64,000 nt of DNA from Kitasatospora paranensis (GTDB lineage: Bacteria; Actinomycetota; Actinomycetes; Streptomycetales; Streptomycetaceae), in the NCBI RefSeq assembly GCF_039544005.1, contig NZ_BAABKV010000001.1, positions 5,332,001 to 5,396,000 of the forward strand. The letters run 5' to 3'. This document shows, one piece after another, positions 1 to 9,393 of the stretch. The first letter of the stretch is position 1. Each line of letters begins with the position of its first letter. The notes below the pieces were generated by a model. It was not told where the DNA came from. It did not search any database and saw only the letters and a list, made by a program, of their open reading frames with translations. The position numbers and the translations under genes are program-made.

Positions 1-170
1 CCGCCCCGGCGTCCGCTGCGCCGCCCGGCCCGCCGCCGCAGCCGGCCGCAGGCCGCGCCGGCCCGGGTCTGACACCCGCCCCGACCTGCGGGTTCTCCCC
101 GCCAGCCGGGCCGTGCCCGGCCGATCGCCCAGAGCGAACAGCCTCCGGGGAACATCCGCGCCTCGCCAAT

Positions 171-191
171 CCTTAGTCAGGTCAGCTCAAC
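171..191 (+). promoter_or_regulatory. HAIR-like HspR operator upstream of lon
   Basis: The stretch CCTTAGT-N7-GCTCAAC matches 10 of 14 fixed positions of the HspR inverted repeat (HAIR, CTTGAGT-N7-ACTCAAG). It lies 22 bp before the lon start codon. HspR control of lon is established in Streptomyces. Assigning this degenerate copy as the operator is inference. Confidence 0.45.
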
Positions 192-212
192 TTCGCTGAC
201 TGGGGAGAGATC

Positions 213-2606
213 ATGGCATCGACGTCCGTTCCGCTCACCCTGCCCGTGCTGCCGCTCGACGACGAGGTGGTGCTCCCGGGCATGGTCGTCCCGCTCGACC
301 TGTCCGACACCGAGGTCCGCGCCGCCGTCGAGGCCGCCCGGGCGGCGGCGTCGACGGCCAAGCCCCAGGTGCTGCTCGTCCCGCGGCTCGACGGCTCGTA
401 CGCCGCCGTCGGCACCCTCGCCACCGTCGAACAGGTCGGCCGGCTCGCCGACGGCGACCCCGCCGCCCTCGTCCGGGCCGTCCGCCGGGTGCGGATCGGC
501 TCCGGGACGACCGGCCCCGGCGCCGCGCTCTGGGTCGAGACCACACCGTTCAAGGAGTCCGCCGAGGGCACCGCCGTGGCCGGCCGCGCCGCCGAGCTGG
601 TCAAGGAGTACAAGTCGCTGTCCACCCAGTGGCTGCGCAAGCGCGGCGCCTGGCAGATCGTCGACCGGGTCGCCGCCATCGAGGACGTCGGCGACCTCGC
701 CGACAACATCGGCTACGCCCCCTTCGCCACCGCCGAGCAGAAGCTCAAGGTGCTGCTGGAGGCCGACCGCCTGGCCCGCCTGGAGTACGCGCTCACCCTG
801 CTGCGCGACCACCTCACGGAGGAGGAGGTCAACGACACCATCCGCAAGGACGTCGAGGAGGGCGTGGCCAAGCAGCAGAAGGAGTTCCTGCTCCGCCGCC
901 AGCTGGAGGCCGTCCGCAAGGAGCTGGCCGAGCTCAACGGCGAGTCCGGCACCGAGGAGGACGACTACCGGGCCCGGGTCGAGGCCGCCGACCTGCCCGA
1001 GAAGGTCCGCGAGGCCGCCCTCAAGGAGGTCGACAAGCTGGAGCGCTCCTCCGACGCCTCCCCGGAGGGCTCGTGGATCCGCACCTGGCTGGACACCGTG
1101 CTGGAGCTGCCCTGGAGCGAGCGCTCCGAGGACGCCTACGACATCGCCGGCGCCCGTGCGGTGCTGGACGCCGACCACGCGGGCCTCACCGACGTGAAGG
1201 ACCGCATCGTCGAGTACCTGGCCGTCCGCAAGCGCCGGGCCGACCGCGGCCTCGGGCTGGTCGGCGGCCGCCGCGGCGGCGCGGTGCTGGCCCTGGTGGG
1301 CCCGCCCGGCGTGGGCAAGACCTCGCTCGGCGAGTCCGTCGCCCGCGCGATGGGCCGCTCCTTCGTCCGGGTGGCGCTCGGCGGCGTCCGGGACGAGGCG
1401 GAGATCCGCGGCCACCGGCGCACCTACGTGGGCGCGCTGCCCGGCCGGATCGTCCGGGCGATCAAGGAGGCCGGCACGATGAACCCGGTCGTGCTGCTCG
1501 ACGAGATCGACAAGGTCGGCTCGGACTACCGCGGCGACCCGGCCGCGGCCCTGCTGGAGGTCCTCGACCCGGCCCAGAACCACACCTTCCGCGACCACTA
1601 CCTGGAGGTCGAGCTCGACCTCTCCGACGTGGTCTTCCTCGCCACCGCCAACGTGCTGGAGGCCATCCCGGAGCCGCTGCTCGACCGGATGGAGCTGGTG
1701 CGGCTCGACGGCTACACCGAGGACGAGAAGGTCGTCATCGCCCGCGACCACCTGCTGCCCCGGCAGCTGGAGCGCGCCGGGCTGAAGACCGACGAGGTCG
1801 CCCTCGACGAGGCGGCGCTGCGCCGGCTCGCCGGGGAGTACACCCGCGAGGCGGGCGTGCGGAACCTGGAGCGGACGGTGGCCCGGATCCTGCGGAAGAT
1901 CGCCGCGCAGAGCGAGCTCGGCGAGCGCGACCTGCCGGCCGCGATCGGCGCGGACGACCTGCGGGCCCTCATCGGGCGGCCGCACCACACCCCCGAGGCG
2001 GCACAGGAGCCGGCCGAGCGGCGCACCGCCGTCCCCGGCGTGGCGACCGGCCTCGCGGTGACCGGCGCCGGCGGCGACGTCCTCTACATCGAGGCCTCGC
2101 TGGCGGACGCCGAGACCGGCTCCACCGGCCTGACCCTGACCGGGCAGCTGGGCGACGTGATGAAGGAGTCCGCGCACATCGCGCTCTCCTACCTGCGCTC
2201 GCGCGGCGCCGAGCTGGAGCTGCCGGTCACCGGGCTGCGGGAGCGCGGCATCCACCTGCACGTCCCGGCCGGCGCCGTCCCCAAGGACGGCCCGAGCGCC
2301 GGTGTCACCATGACGACCGCGCTGGCCTCGCTGCTGTCGGGGCGCAAGGTGCGCACCGACGTCGCGATGACCGGTGAGGTGTCGCTGACCGGGCGGGTGC
2401 TGCCGATCGGCGGGGTGAAGCAGAAGCTGCTCGCCGCCGACCGGGCGGGCGTCACCACGGTGATCATCCCGAAGCGCAACGAGGCCGACCTGGACGACGT
2501 CCCGGCCGAGGTCCTGGAGCGCCTCACCGTGCACCCGGTCTCCGACGTCCGGGAGGTGCTGGAGCTGGCCCTGGAGCCGGCCGAGGTGCTGGTCGCCGCG
2601 GCGTAG
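213..2606 (+). CDS. lon: ATP-dependent Lon protease
   Basis: This is a cytosolic AAA+ serine protease that degrades misfolded and regulatory proteins. The 797 residues show the N-terminal substrate-binding domain (about 5-200) and a coiled coil. They also show an AAA+ module with Walker A GPPGVGKT near residue 363 and Walker B VVLLDEIDK near 425. The C-terminal Ser-Lys protease has its catalytic Ser in PKDGPSAG near 693. The length is normal for the family. The ATG at 213 follows a GGGGAGAGA ribosome site. The gene stands alone and ends at a strong hairpin. A HAIR-like HspR site lies just upstream, suggesting heat-shock control. Confidence 0.97.
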   Translation: MASTSVPLTLPVLPLDDEVVLPGMVVPLDLSDTEVRAAVEAARAAASTAKPQVLLVPRLDGSYAAVGTLATVEQVGRLADGDPAALVRAVRRVRIGSGTTGPGAALWVETTPFKESAEGTAVAGRAAELVKEYKSLSTQWLRKRGAWQIVDRVAAIEDVGDLADNIGYAPFATAEQKLKVLLEADRLARLEYALTLLRDHLTEEEVNDTIRKDVEEGVAKQQKEFLLRRQLEAVRKELAELNGESGTEEDDYRARVEAADLPEKVREAALKEVDKLERSSDASPEGSWIRTWLDTVLELPWSERSEDAYDIAGARAVLDADHAGLTDVKDRIVEYLAVRKRRADRGLGLVGGRRGGAVLALVGPPGVGKTSLGESVARAMGRSFVRVALGGVRDEAEIRGHRRTYVGALPGRIVRAIKEAGTMNPVVLLDEIDKVGSDYRGDPAAALLEVLDPAQNHTFRDHYLEVELDLSDVVFLATANVLEAIPEPLLDRMELVRLDGYTEDEKVVIARDHLLPRQLERAGLKTDEVALDEAALRRLAGEYTREAGVRNLERTVARILRKIAAQSELGERDLPAAIGADDLRALIGRPHHTPEAAQEPAERRTAVPGVATGLAVTGAGGDVLYIEASLADAETGSTGLTLTGQLGDVMKESAHIALSYLRSRGAELELPVTGLRERGIHLHVPAGAVPKDGPSAGVTMTTALASLLSGRKVRTDVAMTGEVSLTGRVLPIGGVKQKLLAADRAGVTTVIIPKRNEADLDDVPAEVLERLTVHPVSDVREVLELALEPAEVLVAAA

Positions 2607-2643
2607 CGGAGGCGGGCCGCGGCAGGGCCCGGGAACGGGGCAA

Positions 2644-2673
2644 GGGGCGCGGGTGAGCGATCACCCGCGCCCC
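2644..2673 (+). terminator. lon terminator hairpin
   Basis: A perfect 13-bp stem (GGGGCGCGGGTGA / TCACCCGCGCCCC) closed by a GCGA loop lies 38 bp after the lon stop codon. Confidence 0.8.
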
Positions 2674-2703
2674 GTCGGCCTGCCCGGACTGCCGACGGCC
2701 ACG

Positions 2704-3010
2704 GATCGCCACGCCCACCCGAGCCGTCGACCCGACGTCCGGCGCGGACGGGCTGATCCACACCGTGCTGCGCGACCCGGTGATCCCGGGGACGACCGCG
2801 ACCTCCGTCCTCGACCCGTACTCCTGCGCCGAGATCGACCCGGCGACCGGCCGGGTGGTGCGGACGGCGTGGCTGGGCAGCGGCTTCCGCTACGACACCC
2901 TGCAGATGGGGTCGGGTCGATCGCACCGGGCGGCGTCGTGCTCCAGGGCACCACCACGGGCGCGCCGAGGATCGCCGGCGCCGGAAAGCGGATCCCCGTG
3001 CGGACCGTCC
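2704..3010 (+). pseudogene. Possible remnant of a beta-propeller-like protein
   Basis: Between lon and the GtrA gene, one frame reads like a protein interior (LDPYSCAEIDPATGRVVRTA, then GFRYDTLQM). After a shift near 2912-2930 another frame continues with GGVVLQGTTTGAPRIAGAG. The DPATGRVV and G-V-V-L-Q-G patterns recall PQQ-like or NHL beta-propeller blades. There is no ribosome site, no complete start and no intact frame, so at best this is a fragment of a decayed gene. The family guess is weak. Confidence 0.3.
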
Positions 3011-3049
3011 GGGCACCCGCGCGAAACGTCCGCGTGCGACACTGCCGAA

Positions 3050-3568
3050 ATGCCGTCCCCTACGCAGCGGGCCCTCGCCCGAGTCCCGGAGCGGTACAAG
3101 CCGTTCCTGGTGCAGCACCGCAAGCTGGTGAAGTTCGCCCTGGTCGGCGGTACCTGCTTCGTGCTGACCACGGTCATCGACCTCGGGCTGAAGCTCACGG
3201 TGCTGCAGTCCAAGCCGGTCGTGGCGCTCACCGTCGCCACGGTGGTGGCCACGGTCGTGTCCTACGTGCTGAACCGCCAGTGGTCCTTCCGGGCGAACGG
3301 CAAGCAGCGCGAGGCGATCCTGTTCTTCGTGGTGAGCGCGCTGGCGATCGCCGTCAACGACGTGCCGCTGGTGTTCTCCCGCTACGTGCTGGACTTCCGT
3401 GAGCCGGACGTCTCGCACGCCGTGCAGGAGGGCGCCGACTTCCTCAGCGGCATGATCGTCGGCACCCTGCTGGCGATGGTGTTCCGCTACTGGGCGATGA
3501 ACCGCTGGGTGTTCACCCGCAGCAGGCTGCAGCCGCCCGCCGAGGAGCTCGCACCCGAACGGGTCTGA
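3050..3568 (+). CDS. GtrA family membrane protein
   Basis: GtrA-family proteins are small integral membrane proteins, often thought to move polyprenyl-linked sugars across the membrane during wall or glycan assembly. This 172-residue protein has the KFALVGG entry motif at about residues 24-30, four predicted membrane segments, and the conserved YVLNRQWSF and RYWAMNRWVF motifs. The ATG at 3050 is chosen because upstream codons in the same frame look non-coding. The gene converges on xylA. The glycan it serves cannot be read from the context. Confidence 0.85.
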   Translation: MPSPTQRALARVPERYKPFLVQHRKLVKFALVGGTCFVLTTVIDLGLKLTVLQSKPVVALTVATVVATVVSYVLNRQWSFRANGKQREAILFFVVSALAIAVNDVPLVFSRYVLDFREPDVSHAVQEGADFLSGMIVGTLLAMVFRYWAMNRWVFTRSRLQPPAEELAPERV

Positions 3569-3604
3569 GCTCCGCCGGCGGGCGGCCGCCGCGCGGCCAC
3601 CGGC

Positions 3605-4765
3605 TCAGCGGGCGCCGAGCAGGTGGTCCATGGCCAGCTGGTCGAGCTGCTCGAAGGCCATGCCGCGGGCGGCGGCGGCCTCGACGTCGAACTCCTCGAA
3701 GGCCGCGCGGTCGGCGAGCAGGGCGTCCAGGCCGTCCGCGGCGGTCGGAGCGGCCAGCTCGTCGAGCCGGGCCGCCCGCAGCGCGTCCCGGACGGCCGGG
3801 TCGGCCCGGAAGGCCAGCGCCTTCTCCTTGAGCAGCAGGTAGTTGCGCATGCAGGCCTCGGCCGAGGCCCACACCCCGTCGAAGTCCTCGGTGCGCGGCG
3901 GCTTGAAGTCGAAGTGCCGCGGGCCCTCGTAGCCCGCCGACTCCAGCAGGTCGACCAGCCAGAAGGCGCTGCGCAGGTCGCCGGCGCCGAACCGCAGGTC
4001 CTGGTCGTACTTGATGCCGGACTGGCCGTTCAGGTCGATGTGGAAGAGCTTGCCGTGCCACAGCGCCTGGGCGATGCCGTGGGTGAAGTTCAGACCGGCC
4101 ATCTGCTCGTGGCCGACCTCCGGGTTGAGGCCGACCCGGTCCGGGCGCTCCAGGCTGTTGATGAACGCCAGCGCGTGGCCGACGGTCGGCAGCAGGATGT
4201 CGCCGCGGGGCTCGTTCGGCTTGGGCTCGATGGCGAACCGCAGGTCGTAGCCCTGCTGCTCGACGTACTCGCCGAGCAGGTCGAAGGCCTCCTTGAGCCG
4301 GTCCAGGGCCACCCGGACGTCCTTGCTGGCGCCGTGCTCGGAGCCCTCCCGGCCGCCCCACGCCACGTAGGTGGTGGCGCCCAGCTCCACGGCCAGGTCG
4401 ATGTTGCGGATGGTCTTGCGCAGCGCGTAGCGGCGCACGTCGCGGTCGTTGGCGGTGAAGGCGCCGTCCTTGAAGACCGGGTGGGTGAACAGGTTGGTGG
4501 TCGCCATCGGGACGGCCAGGCCGGTGGTGTCCAGGGCGGCCCGGAAGCGCTTGACGATCGCGTCGCGCTCGGCGTCCGTGGAGCCGAACGGGATCAGGTC
4601 GTCGTCGTGGAAGGTCACGCCGTACGCGCCGAGTCCGGCCAGGCGGTGCACCGTCTCGACCGGGTCCAGGGCCGGACGGGTGGCGTCGCCGAACGGGTCG
4701 CGGCCCTGCCAGCCGACGGTCCACAGGCCGAAGGTGAACTTGTCAGCGGGGGTGGGGGTGGGCAT
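3605..4765 (-). CDS. xylA: Xylose isomerase
   Basis: This enzyme interconverts D-xylose and D-xylulose in the cytosol and is the first step of xylose catabolism. The 386-residue length and start (TPADKFTFGLWTVGWQGRDP) match the actinomycete class I enzymes. Active-site segments seen include VTFHDDDLIPFG, YVAWGGREG, RFAIEPKPNEPRGD with the metal-binding Glu, GHEQMAGLNF and HIDLNGQSGIKYDQD with metal-binding Asp residues. It is transcribed away from xylB across a 105-bp shared control region. The ROK regulator just beyond xylB is the likely repressor. Confidence 0.97.
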   Translation of the reverse strand: MPTPTPADKFTFGLWTVGWQGRDPFGDATRPALDPVETVHRLAGLGAYGVTFHDDDLIPFGSTDAERDAIVKRFRAALDTTGLAVPMATTNLFTHPVFKDGAFTANDRDVRRYALRKTIRNIDLAVELGATTYVAWGGREGSEHGASKDVRVALDRLKEAFDLLGEYVEQQGYDLRFAIEPKPNEPRGDILLPTVGHALAFINSLERPDRVGLNPEVGHEQMAGLNFTHGIAQALWHGKLFHIDLNGQSGIKYDQDLRFGAGDLRSAFWLVDLLESAGYEGPRHFDFKPPRTEDFDGVWASAEACMRNYLLLKEKALAFRADPAVRDALRAARLDELAAPTAADGLDALLADRAAFEEFDVEAAAARGMAFEQLDQLAMDHLLGAR

Positions 4766-4870
4766 GGCGGGGCTCCGGATTCTGCCGAGGGTCTATTCGT
4801 CAGGGCGAAAAACAAACTAATATCCCCAGGCACGGATGGGAAGCCCCGGCGCGCGGACGGAGAGAGACGC
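4766..4870. promoter_or_regulatory. Divergent xylA/xylB promoter region
   Basis: This 105-bp gap between the two xylose genes carries an unusually AT-rich block (GAAAAACAAACTAATATCC, about 4808-4826). It contains a good -10-like TAATAT at 4818-4823. The AACAAAC stretch resembles a half-site of known ROK-type xylose operators. That assignment is inference. Confidence 0.5.
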
Positions 4871-6304
4871 ATGGCACGGATCGTCATCGGAGTGGACAGT
4901 TCCACCCAGTCCACCAAGGCCCTCGCGGTCGACACCGACACCGGTGCGGTGCTCGGCGAGGGCCGCGCGGCCCACACCGTCGCCGGCGTCGACGGCGCCC
5001 GCGAGAGCGATCCCCGCCAGTGGTGGCGCGCACTGGAGGAGGCGGTCGCCGGCACCGGCCACGCGGACCGCGCCGAGGCCCTCGCCATCGGCGGCCAGCA
5101 GCACGGCCTGGTCGCCCTCGACGCGGACGGCGAACCCGTCCACCCCGCCCTGCTGTGGAACGACACTCGCTCCGCCGCCCAGGCCGAACGCCTCGTCGAG
5201 GCGCTCGGCCCCGCCGAGTGGGCCCGCCGCACCGGCAGCCTCCCCGGAGCCTCCTTCACCGTCACCAAATGGGCCTGGCTGCGCGACCAGGGCCTGGCCG
5301 ACAAGGTCGCCGCCGTCCGGCTCCCGCACGAGTACCTGACCGAACGGCTCACCGGCCGCGCCACCGCGGAGCGCAGCGACGCCTCCGGCACCGGCTGGTG
5401 GGGCGAGCACGGCTGGGACACCGGCATCCTCGACCTGGTCGGCCTCGATCCCGCGCTGCTGCCCGCGCTCGCCCCGGTCGGCGCCGCCGCCGGCGAGGTC
5501 CGCGCCCCGATCGCCGGCCTGCGTCCCGGCACGCCCGTCGCCCTCGGCGCCGGTGACAACGCCGCCGCCGCCCTCGGCCTCGGACTCGGCGGCGGCCCCG
5601 GCGCCGCGTACGGCCGCCCCGCCCTCTCGCTCGGCACCTCCGGCACCGTCTACGCCGTCACCCGCGGCCGGCCCGCCGACCCCAGCGGCACCGTGGCGGG
5701 CTTCGCCGCCGCCCACGACGACTGGCTGCCGCTGGCCTGCACGCTCAACTGCACCCTCGCCGTCGACCGGCTCGCCACCCTGCTCGGCCGCGACCGGCAG
5801 GCCGTCGAACCCGGCGGGGACGCCGTCGTGCTGCCCTTCCTCGACGGTGAGCGCACCCCCGCCCTGCCGCACGCCGCCGGGCTGATCCACGGCCTGCGGC
5901 ACACCACCACCCCCGGCCAGCTGCTCCAGGCCGCGTACGACGGCGCCGCGTACGCGCTGCTCGCCGCCCTGGACGAGGTCCTCGCCGCGGGCGGCGAGCG
6001 CCCCGGCGACGAACCGCTGCTGCTCATCGGCGGCGGCGCGCGCGGCCGCGCCTGGCAGGACACCGTCCGCCGGCTGTCCGGCCGGGCCGTCCAGGTCCCG
6101 GAGGCCGGCGAACTGGTCGCCCTCGGCGCCGCCGCCCAGGCCGCCGGCCTGCTCACCGGTGAGCACCCGGCCCGGATCGCCCGCCGCTGGGACACGGCCG
6201 CGGGCCCCGTCCTCGACCCGGTCGACCGGGACGACGCGGCACTCGCCCGGATCGCCGGCGTGCTGGCGGCCGGCCGGCCGCTGCTGGCGGGCCCAGACCG
6301 CTGA
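4871..6304 (+). CDS. xylB: Xylulokinase
   Basis: This kinase phosphorylates D-xylulose to xylulose 5-phosphate, feeding the pentose phosphate pathway. The 477-residue protein is a FGGY-family kinase. It has an N-terminal phosphate loop (GVDSSTQSTKALAVD), substrate segment GGQQHGLV, catalytic-type GAGDNAAAALG, GTSGTVYAV and a C-terminal LLIGGGARGRAWQD adenosine motif. The ATG at 4871 follows GGAGAGAGACGC. It pairs with the divergent xylA and is followed at 115 bp by its probable ROK regulator. Confidence 0.96.
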   Translation: MARIVIGVDSSTQSTKALAVDTDTGAVLGEGRAAHTVAGVDGARESDPRQWWRALEEAVAGTGHADRAEALAIGGQQHGLVALDADGEPVHPALLWNDTRSAAQAERLVEALGPAEWARRTGSLPGASFTVTKWAWLRDQGLADKVAAVRLPHEYLTERLTGRATAERSDASGTGWWGEHGWDTGILDLVGLDPALLPALAPVGAAAGEVRAPIAGLRPGTPVALGAGDNAAAALGLGLGGGPGAAYGRPALSLGTSGTVYAVTRGRPADPSGTVAGFAAAHDDWLPLACTLNCTLAVDRLATLLGRDRQAVEPGGDAVVLPFLDGERTPALPHAAGLIHGLRHTTTPGQLLQAAYDGAAYALLAALDEVLAAGGERPGDEPLLLIGGGARGRAWQDTVRRLSGRAVQVPEAGELVALGAAAQAAGLLTGEHPARIARRWDTAAGPVLDPVDRDDAALARIAGVLAAGRPLLAGPDR

Positions 6305-6374
6305 CCGCACGCACTGCTGCGTGTCCGAACCGCCGACGGCGGGTGTCCCCGCGGCGCCCGCCGCTACGCTGCAA

Positions 6375-6398
6375 GCGACCGACCAGGTGTTCGGTCGC
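6375..6398 (+). promoter_or_regulatory. Inverted repeat before the ROK regulator
   Basis: A perfect 8-bp inverted repeat (GCGACCGA-N8-TCGGTCGC) ends 21 bp before the ROK start codon. It could be an autoregulatory operator or a leader hairpin. The sequence does not decide between these. Confidence 0.45.
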
Positions 6399-6419
6399 GG
6401 AACGAGAGGTGAACCGGGG

Positions 6420-7643
6420 ATGCGGGAGACGGAGTCGCGGCGGGCCCAACCCGCCAGCCAGCAGGGCATGCGCCGGGCGAACCTGGCCCTGGTGCTCGGC
6501 GAATTCGCGGCCGGCCCGCGCTCCCGCGCGGACGTCGCCGCCGCCACCGGCCTCACCAGGGCGGCGGTCTCCTCCCTGGTGGACGAGCTGTCGGCGGCGG
6601 GACTGGTCGCCGAGTGCGGACCCGCCGCGCCCAGCGGCAGAGTCGGCAGACCCGGCACCGCGCTGGCCCTCGACCCGCAGGGGCCGGCCGGACTCGGCGG
6701 CGAGATCGGCGTCGAGCACCTGGCGGCCTGCGTGGTCGACCTGCGCGGGGAGGTCCGCGGCTGGCGCCGCCGCGACGTGTCCAACCGCGGCCGCCGGCCG
6801 GCGGAGGTGCTGGCCGACCTGGCCGCCCTGCTGCGCGACGTGTCCGCGGCCGCCCGGCTCGACCCGGCCGGACTGACCGTCGCCGTCCCGGGCCTGGTCG
6901 GCGCCACCGAGGGCACCGTCGAACGGGCGGCCAACCTCGGCTGGTCCGGCGAACCCGTCGCCGAGGGTCTCCGGCAGGCCCTGGCCGCCGCCGGCGCCGA
7001 CGCGTTGGCCGCCCTGCCGATCGAGATCGACAACGAGGCGAACCTCGGCGGTCTGGCCGAACTCTGGCTCGGCGACGGCCCGGAGGACTTCCTGCACGTG
7101 TCCGCCGAGGCCGGCATCGGCGCCGCCATCGTGGTCGGCGGCCGCCTGCTGCGCGGCGCCCGCGGCTACGCCGGCGAACTCGGCCACCTCCCCGTCCACC
7201 CGGACGGGCCGCGCTGCCCGTGCGGGGCGCGCGGCTGCCTGGAGCAGTACGCCGGCGAGGCCGCGGTCCTGCTCGCGGCCGGGCTCCCCGGCGCCGGCGA
7301 CGACTGGGTCGCGCTGCTCGCCGACCGCGCGGCCGGCGGGGACGAGCTGGTCCGGGCGGCGCTGGCCGCCGCCGGGGCCGCCCTCGGCGTGGCCGCCGCC
7401 GGTGCGGTCAACCTGCTCGACCCGGCGGCCGTGGTGCTCGGCGGCGGCTACGCCGAACTCGCCGAGTGGCTGCTGCCGGCCATGCGGGCCGAACTGGCGG
7501 CGAGGGTCACGGTGCGGCCGTGGTCCGGGGAGTGGCTGTCGGCCTCCGCGCTGGGCCGCCGGGGCCCGCTGCTCGGCGCGGCCACCGGCGTCGTCCGGGC
7601 CGTGGTGGCCGACCCTGCCCGCTTCGCCGCGGCGGAGGCCTGA
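6420..7643 (+). CDS. ROK family transcriptional regulator (probable XylR)
   Basis: This is a ROK repressor that probably senses a sugar and controls xylose genes. Residues about 15-75 form a winged helix-turn-helix (ADVAAATGLTRAAVSSLVDEL). The ROK sugar-kinase-like domain follows, with GGEIGVEHL, an EIDNEANLGGLAE segment and the zinc site CPCGARGCLEQYAG. The length of 407 residues is typical of ROK regulators. Placement directly after xylB supports a xylose role, but the ligand is inferred. The ATG at 6420 is chosen after GAGAGGTGAACCGGG; upstream in-frame sequence overlaps xylB. Confidence 0.88.
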   Translation: MRETESRRAQPASQQGMRRANLALVLGEFAAGPRSRADVAAATGLTRAAVSSLVDELSAAGLVAECGPAAPSGRVGRPGTALALDPQGPAGLGGEIGVEHLAACVVDLRGEVRGWRRRDVSNRGRRPAEVLADLAALLRDVSAAARLDPAGLTVAVPGLVGATEGTVERAANLGWSGEPVAEGLRQALAAAGADALAALPIEIDNEANLGGLAELWLGDGPEDFLHVSAEAGIGAAIVVGGRLLRGARGYAGELGHLPVHPDGPRCPCGARGCLEQYAGEAAVLLAAGLPGAGDDWVALLADRAAGGDELVRAALAAAGAALGVAAAGAVNLLDPAAVVLGGGYAELAEWLLPAMRAELAARVTVRPWSGEWLSASALGRRGPLLGAATGVVRAVVADPARFAAAEA

Positions 7644-7708
7644 GCGAGCGGCGGACGGACGGGTCCGCGTCGGGCGGGCGACGGGCGGGGAGCGGCTCGG
7701 CGGCCCGG

Positions 7709-8745
7709 TCAGCCGGCGGTGGTGTCCGGCGCGGTGGGCCCGTGCGGGTGGCGGGCGACGGCCACCAGGGTGACGGCGACGCCGACCGCCGCCCAGGCGG
7801 CCAGCACCAGGAACGGGACGAGCAGTTCGGTGGAGCCCAGGTAGGCGATCGAGCGGGCCGCGGAGGTGCCGGCGCCGTTGGGGATCCAGGCACCGATGGC
7901 CCGCCAGAAGGGCGGCATCAGCGGCGGCGGGAAGACGCCTCCGGCGCTCGGGTTGCCGAGCACGACGAAGATCAGTACCGCCAGCCCGATCCCCACCACG
8001 CCGAACAGGCACTCCATCGCCATGGTGAAGGCCCCGACGGCGAAGACCACCAGAGCGCCCAGCCCCCAGAGCGCCCAGATCGAGCCGGGCAGTGCGTCCA
8101 GGACCGGGCCGGTGATGACGGCCCCGCCGATACCGGCCGCCACCGAGTACAGGGCGAGCGTGCCGAGCCGGATCAGGGCCCGGTCGGTGTTGGCGGGCCG
8201 CGAGCCGGCGCTGATGCCGAGGATCGAGGCGACCAGGTAGCCGCCCACGCACCAGCCGACCACCAGGTAGAAGGAGGACAGCCCCTCGGCGTCGCCCGCG
8301 GCGAGCGGCACCACGTCCTCGACCGTGAGCGTCCGCTGCCGGGCCGTCTCCACGCTGCCGACGATCTTCTCGGCGGCGGTCGCGGCGGCCGGCCCGCGGG
8401 CGCTCGCGACCAGCAGGGTGTCCCGGCTGCCAGCGGCGTCGAACAGCCAGGCGGCGTAGATCTTCTGATCCTTGATGCGGGTGACGGCCGTCTGCCGGTC
8501 GGGTGCGGTGCTGGAGCGGACGGCTTCGTCCGGGACGGCGTCCAGGGCCGCGGTCAGCTGCGGGGCGACCCGGGCCGGGGCGACCACCGCGATGGAGAGC
8601 CGGTGCGGGGACGGGTCGTGCAGAGCGCCGACGTAGCTGGCCACGAAGCCCAGCTGGAGCAGCAGGACGGCGAACACCAGCAGGGCCGCGCGGGGGTGAC
8701 CGCGTCCTTGACCTCCGCGGCGAAGCCGGGGCGCGGGGCGGTCAT
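7709..8745 (-). CDS. DUF3533/ABC-2-type membrane protein (frameshifted here)
   Basis: This is an integral membrane protein of the DUF3533 / ABC-2 permease-like type. It has one N-terminal membrane helix (ALLVFAVLLLQLGFVASYV), a large external domain to about residue 170, then five or six C-terminal helices. The in-frame start MTAPRPGFAAEVKDAVTP (ATG at 8745) lies in a different frame from the body. Adding one base in the G run at 8692-8696 joins the two and gives 345 residues. It is divergent from a MarR gene, across a palindrome, suggesting MarR control. The substrate is unknown. Confidence 0.8.
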
Positions 8746-8797
8746 CCGGGGCCTCCAAAGTCGTGATCAATCACCGCAAAGATCATTGAAACAGACA

Positions 8798-8812
8798 CTT
8801 CATAGCATGAAG
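8798..8812. promoter_or_regulatory. MarR-type palindrome CTTCAT-N3-ATGAAG
   Basis: A perfect 6-bp inverted repeat lies in the 111-bp gap between the divergent DUF3533 and MarR genes, in an AT-rich stretch. It is a plausible MarR operator serving both promoters. Confidence 0.5.
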
Positions 8813-8856
8813 CAGTTCTCGCGGGAGGGAGGCACGGCCTGCGGGATACTGGCGCC

Positions 8857-9318
8857 ATGGGTGAGCAGGAGTCGGCGGAGCAGGCCTTTCGTGCGGTGGA
8901 GCGCGAGGTGGCGCTGCTGTTCCGGCGCGGCCGGGCGCGGGCGTTCGAGATGTCCCGCCGGGTGCATCCGGAACTGGAGGGCGTCGGCTACGGGATGCTG
9001 GCGTTCATCGAGGAGGCCGGGCGGGTGCGGCTGACCGACATCGGCGTGCACTTCGGGGTCGGCAAGGCCTCGATCAGCCGGCAGGTCAAGCACCTGGAGG
9101 CGCTCGGGCTGGTGCGCCGCGAGGTGGATCCGCACGACCGGCGCTCCTCGCTGGTGTCGCTGACCGAGGACGGCGCCTCGCGCTACCTGCGCGCCCGGGA
9201 CGACCGGATGGACCGCTTCCGGGAGCTGATGGGCGCCTGGGAGCGCGAGGACGTGGTGCAGTTCGCGGACCTGCTGCGGCGCTTCAACGACGTGGCGGCG
9301 CAGGCCATGGCGGTGTGA
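8857..9318 (+). CDS. MarR family transcriptional regulator
   Basis: This 153-residue winged helix-turn-helix regulator contains the MarR core. The recognition helix is in VGKASISRQVKHLEALGLVRRE and the wing in EVDPHDRRSSLVSLTEDG. Helices at both ends probably make the dimer. It sits between a divergent membrane protein gene and a downstream DHA2 exporter. Each flank carries MarR-like palindromes, so it probably represses efflux until a ligand binds. The start at 8857 gives the standard MarR length. The ligand is not predictable. Confidence 0.9.
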   Translation: MGEQESAEQAFRAVEREVALLFRRGRARAFEMSRRVHPELEGVGYGMLAFIEEAGRVRLTDIGVHFGVGKASISRQVKHLEALGLVRREVDPHDRRSSLVSLTEDGASRYLRARDDRMDRFRELMGAWEREDVVQFADLLRRFNDVAAQAMAV

Positions 9319-9393
9319 CCCGGTGGCGGCGTGATCCGGTGGCGGTGCGGGCCCGGTCCCGGGTGGGCCGGGTTTTTGTTTGCCCGGGTAAAA

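Noticed and set aside
177..2534. A 785-codon minus-strand frame opposite lon
   Set aside because: It is antisense to a complete lon gene with all catalytic motifs and has no ribosome site or family features.
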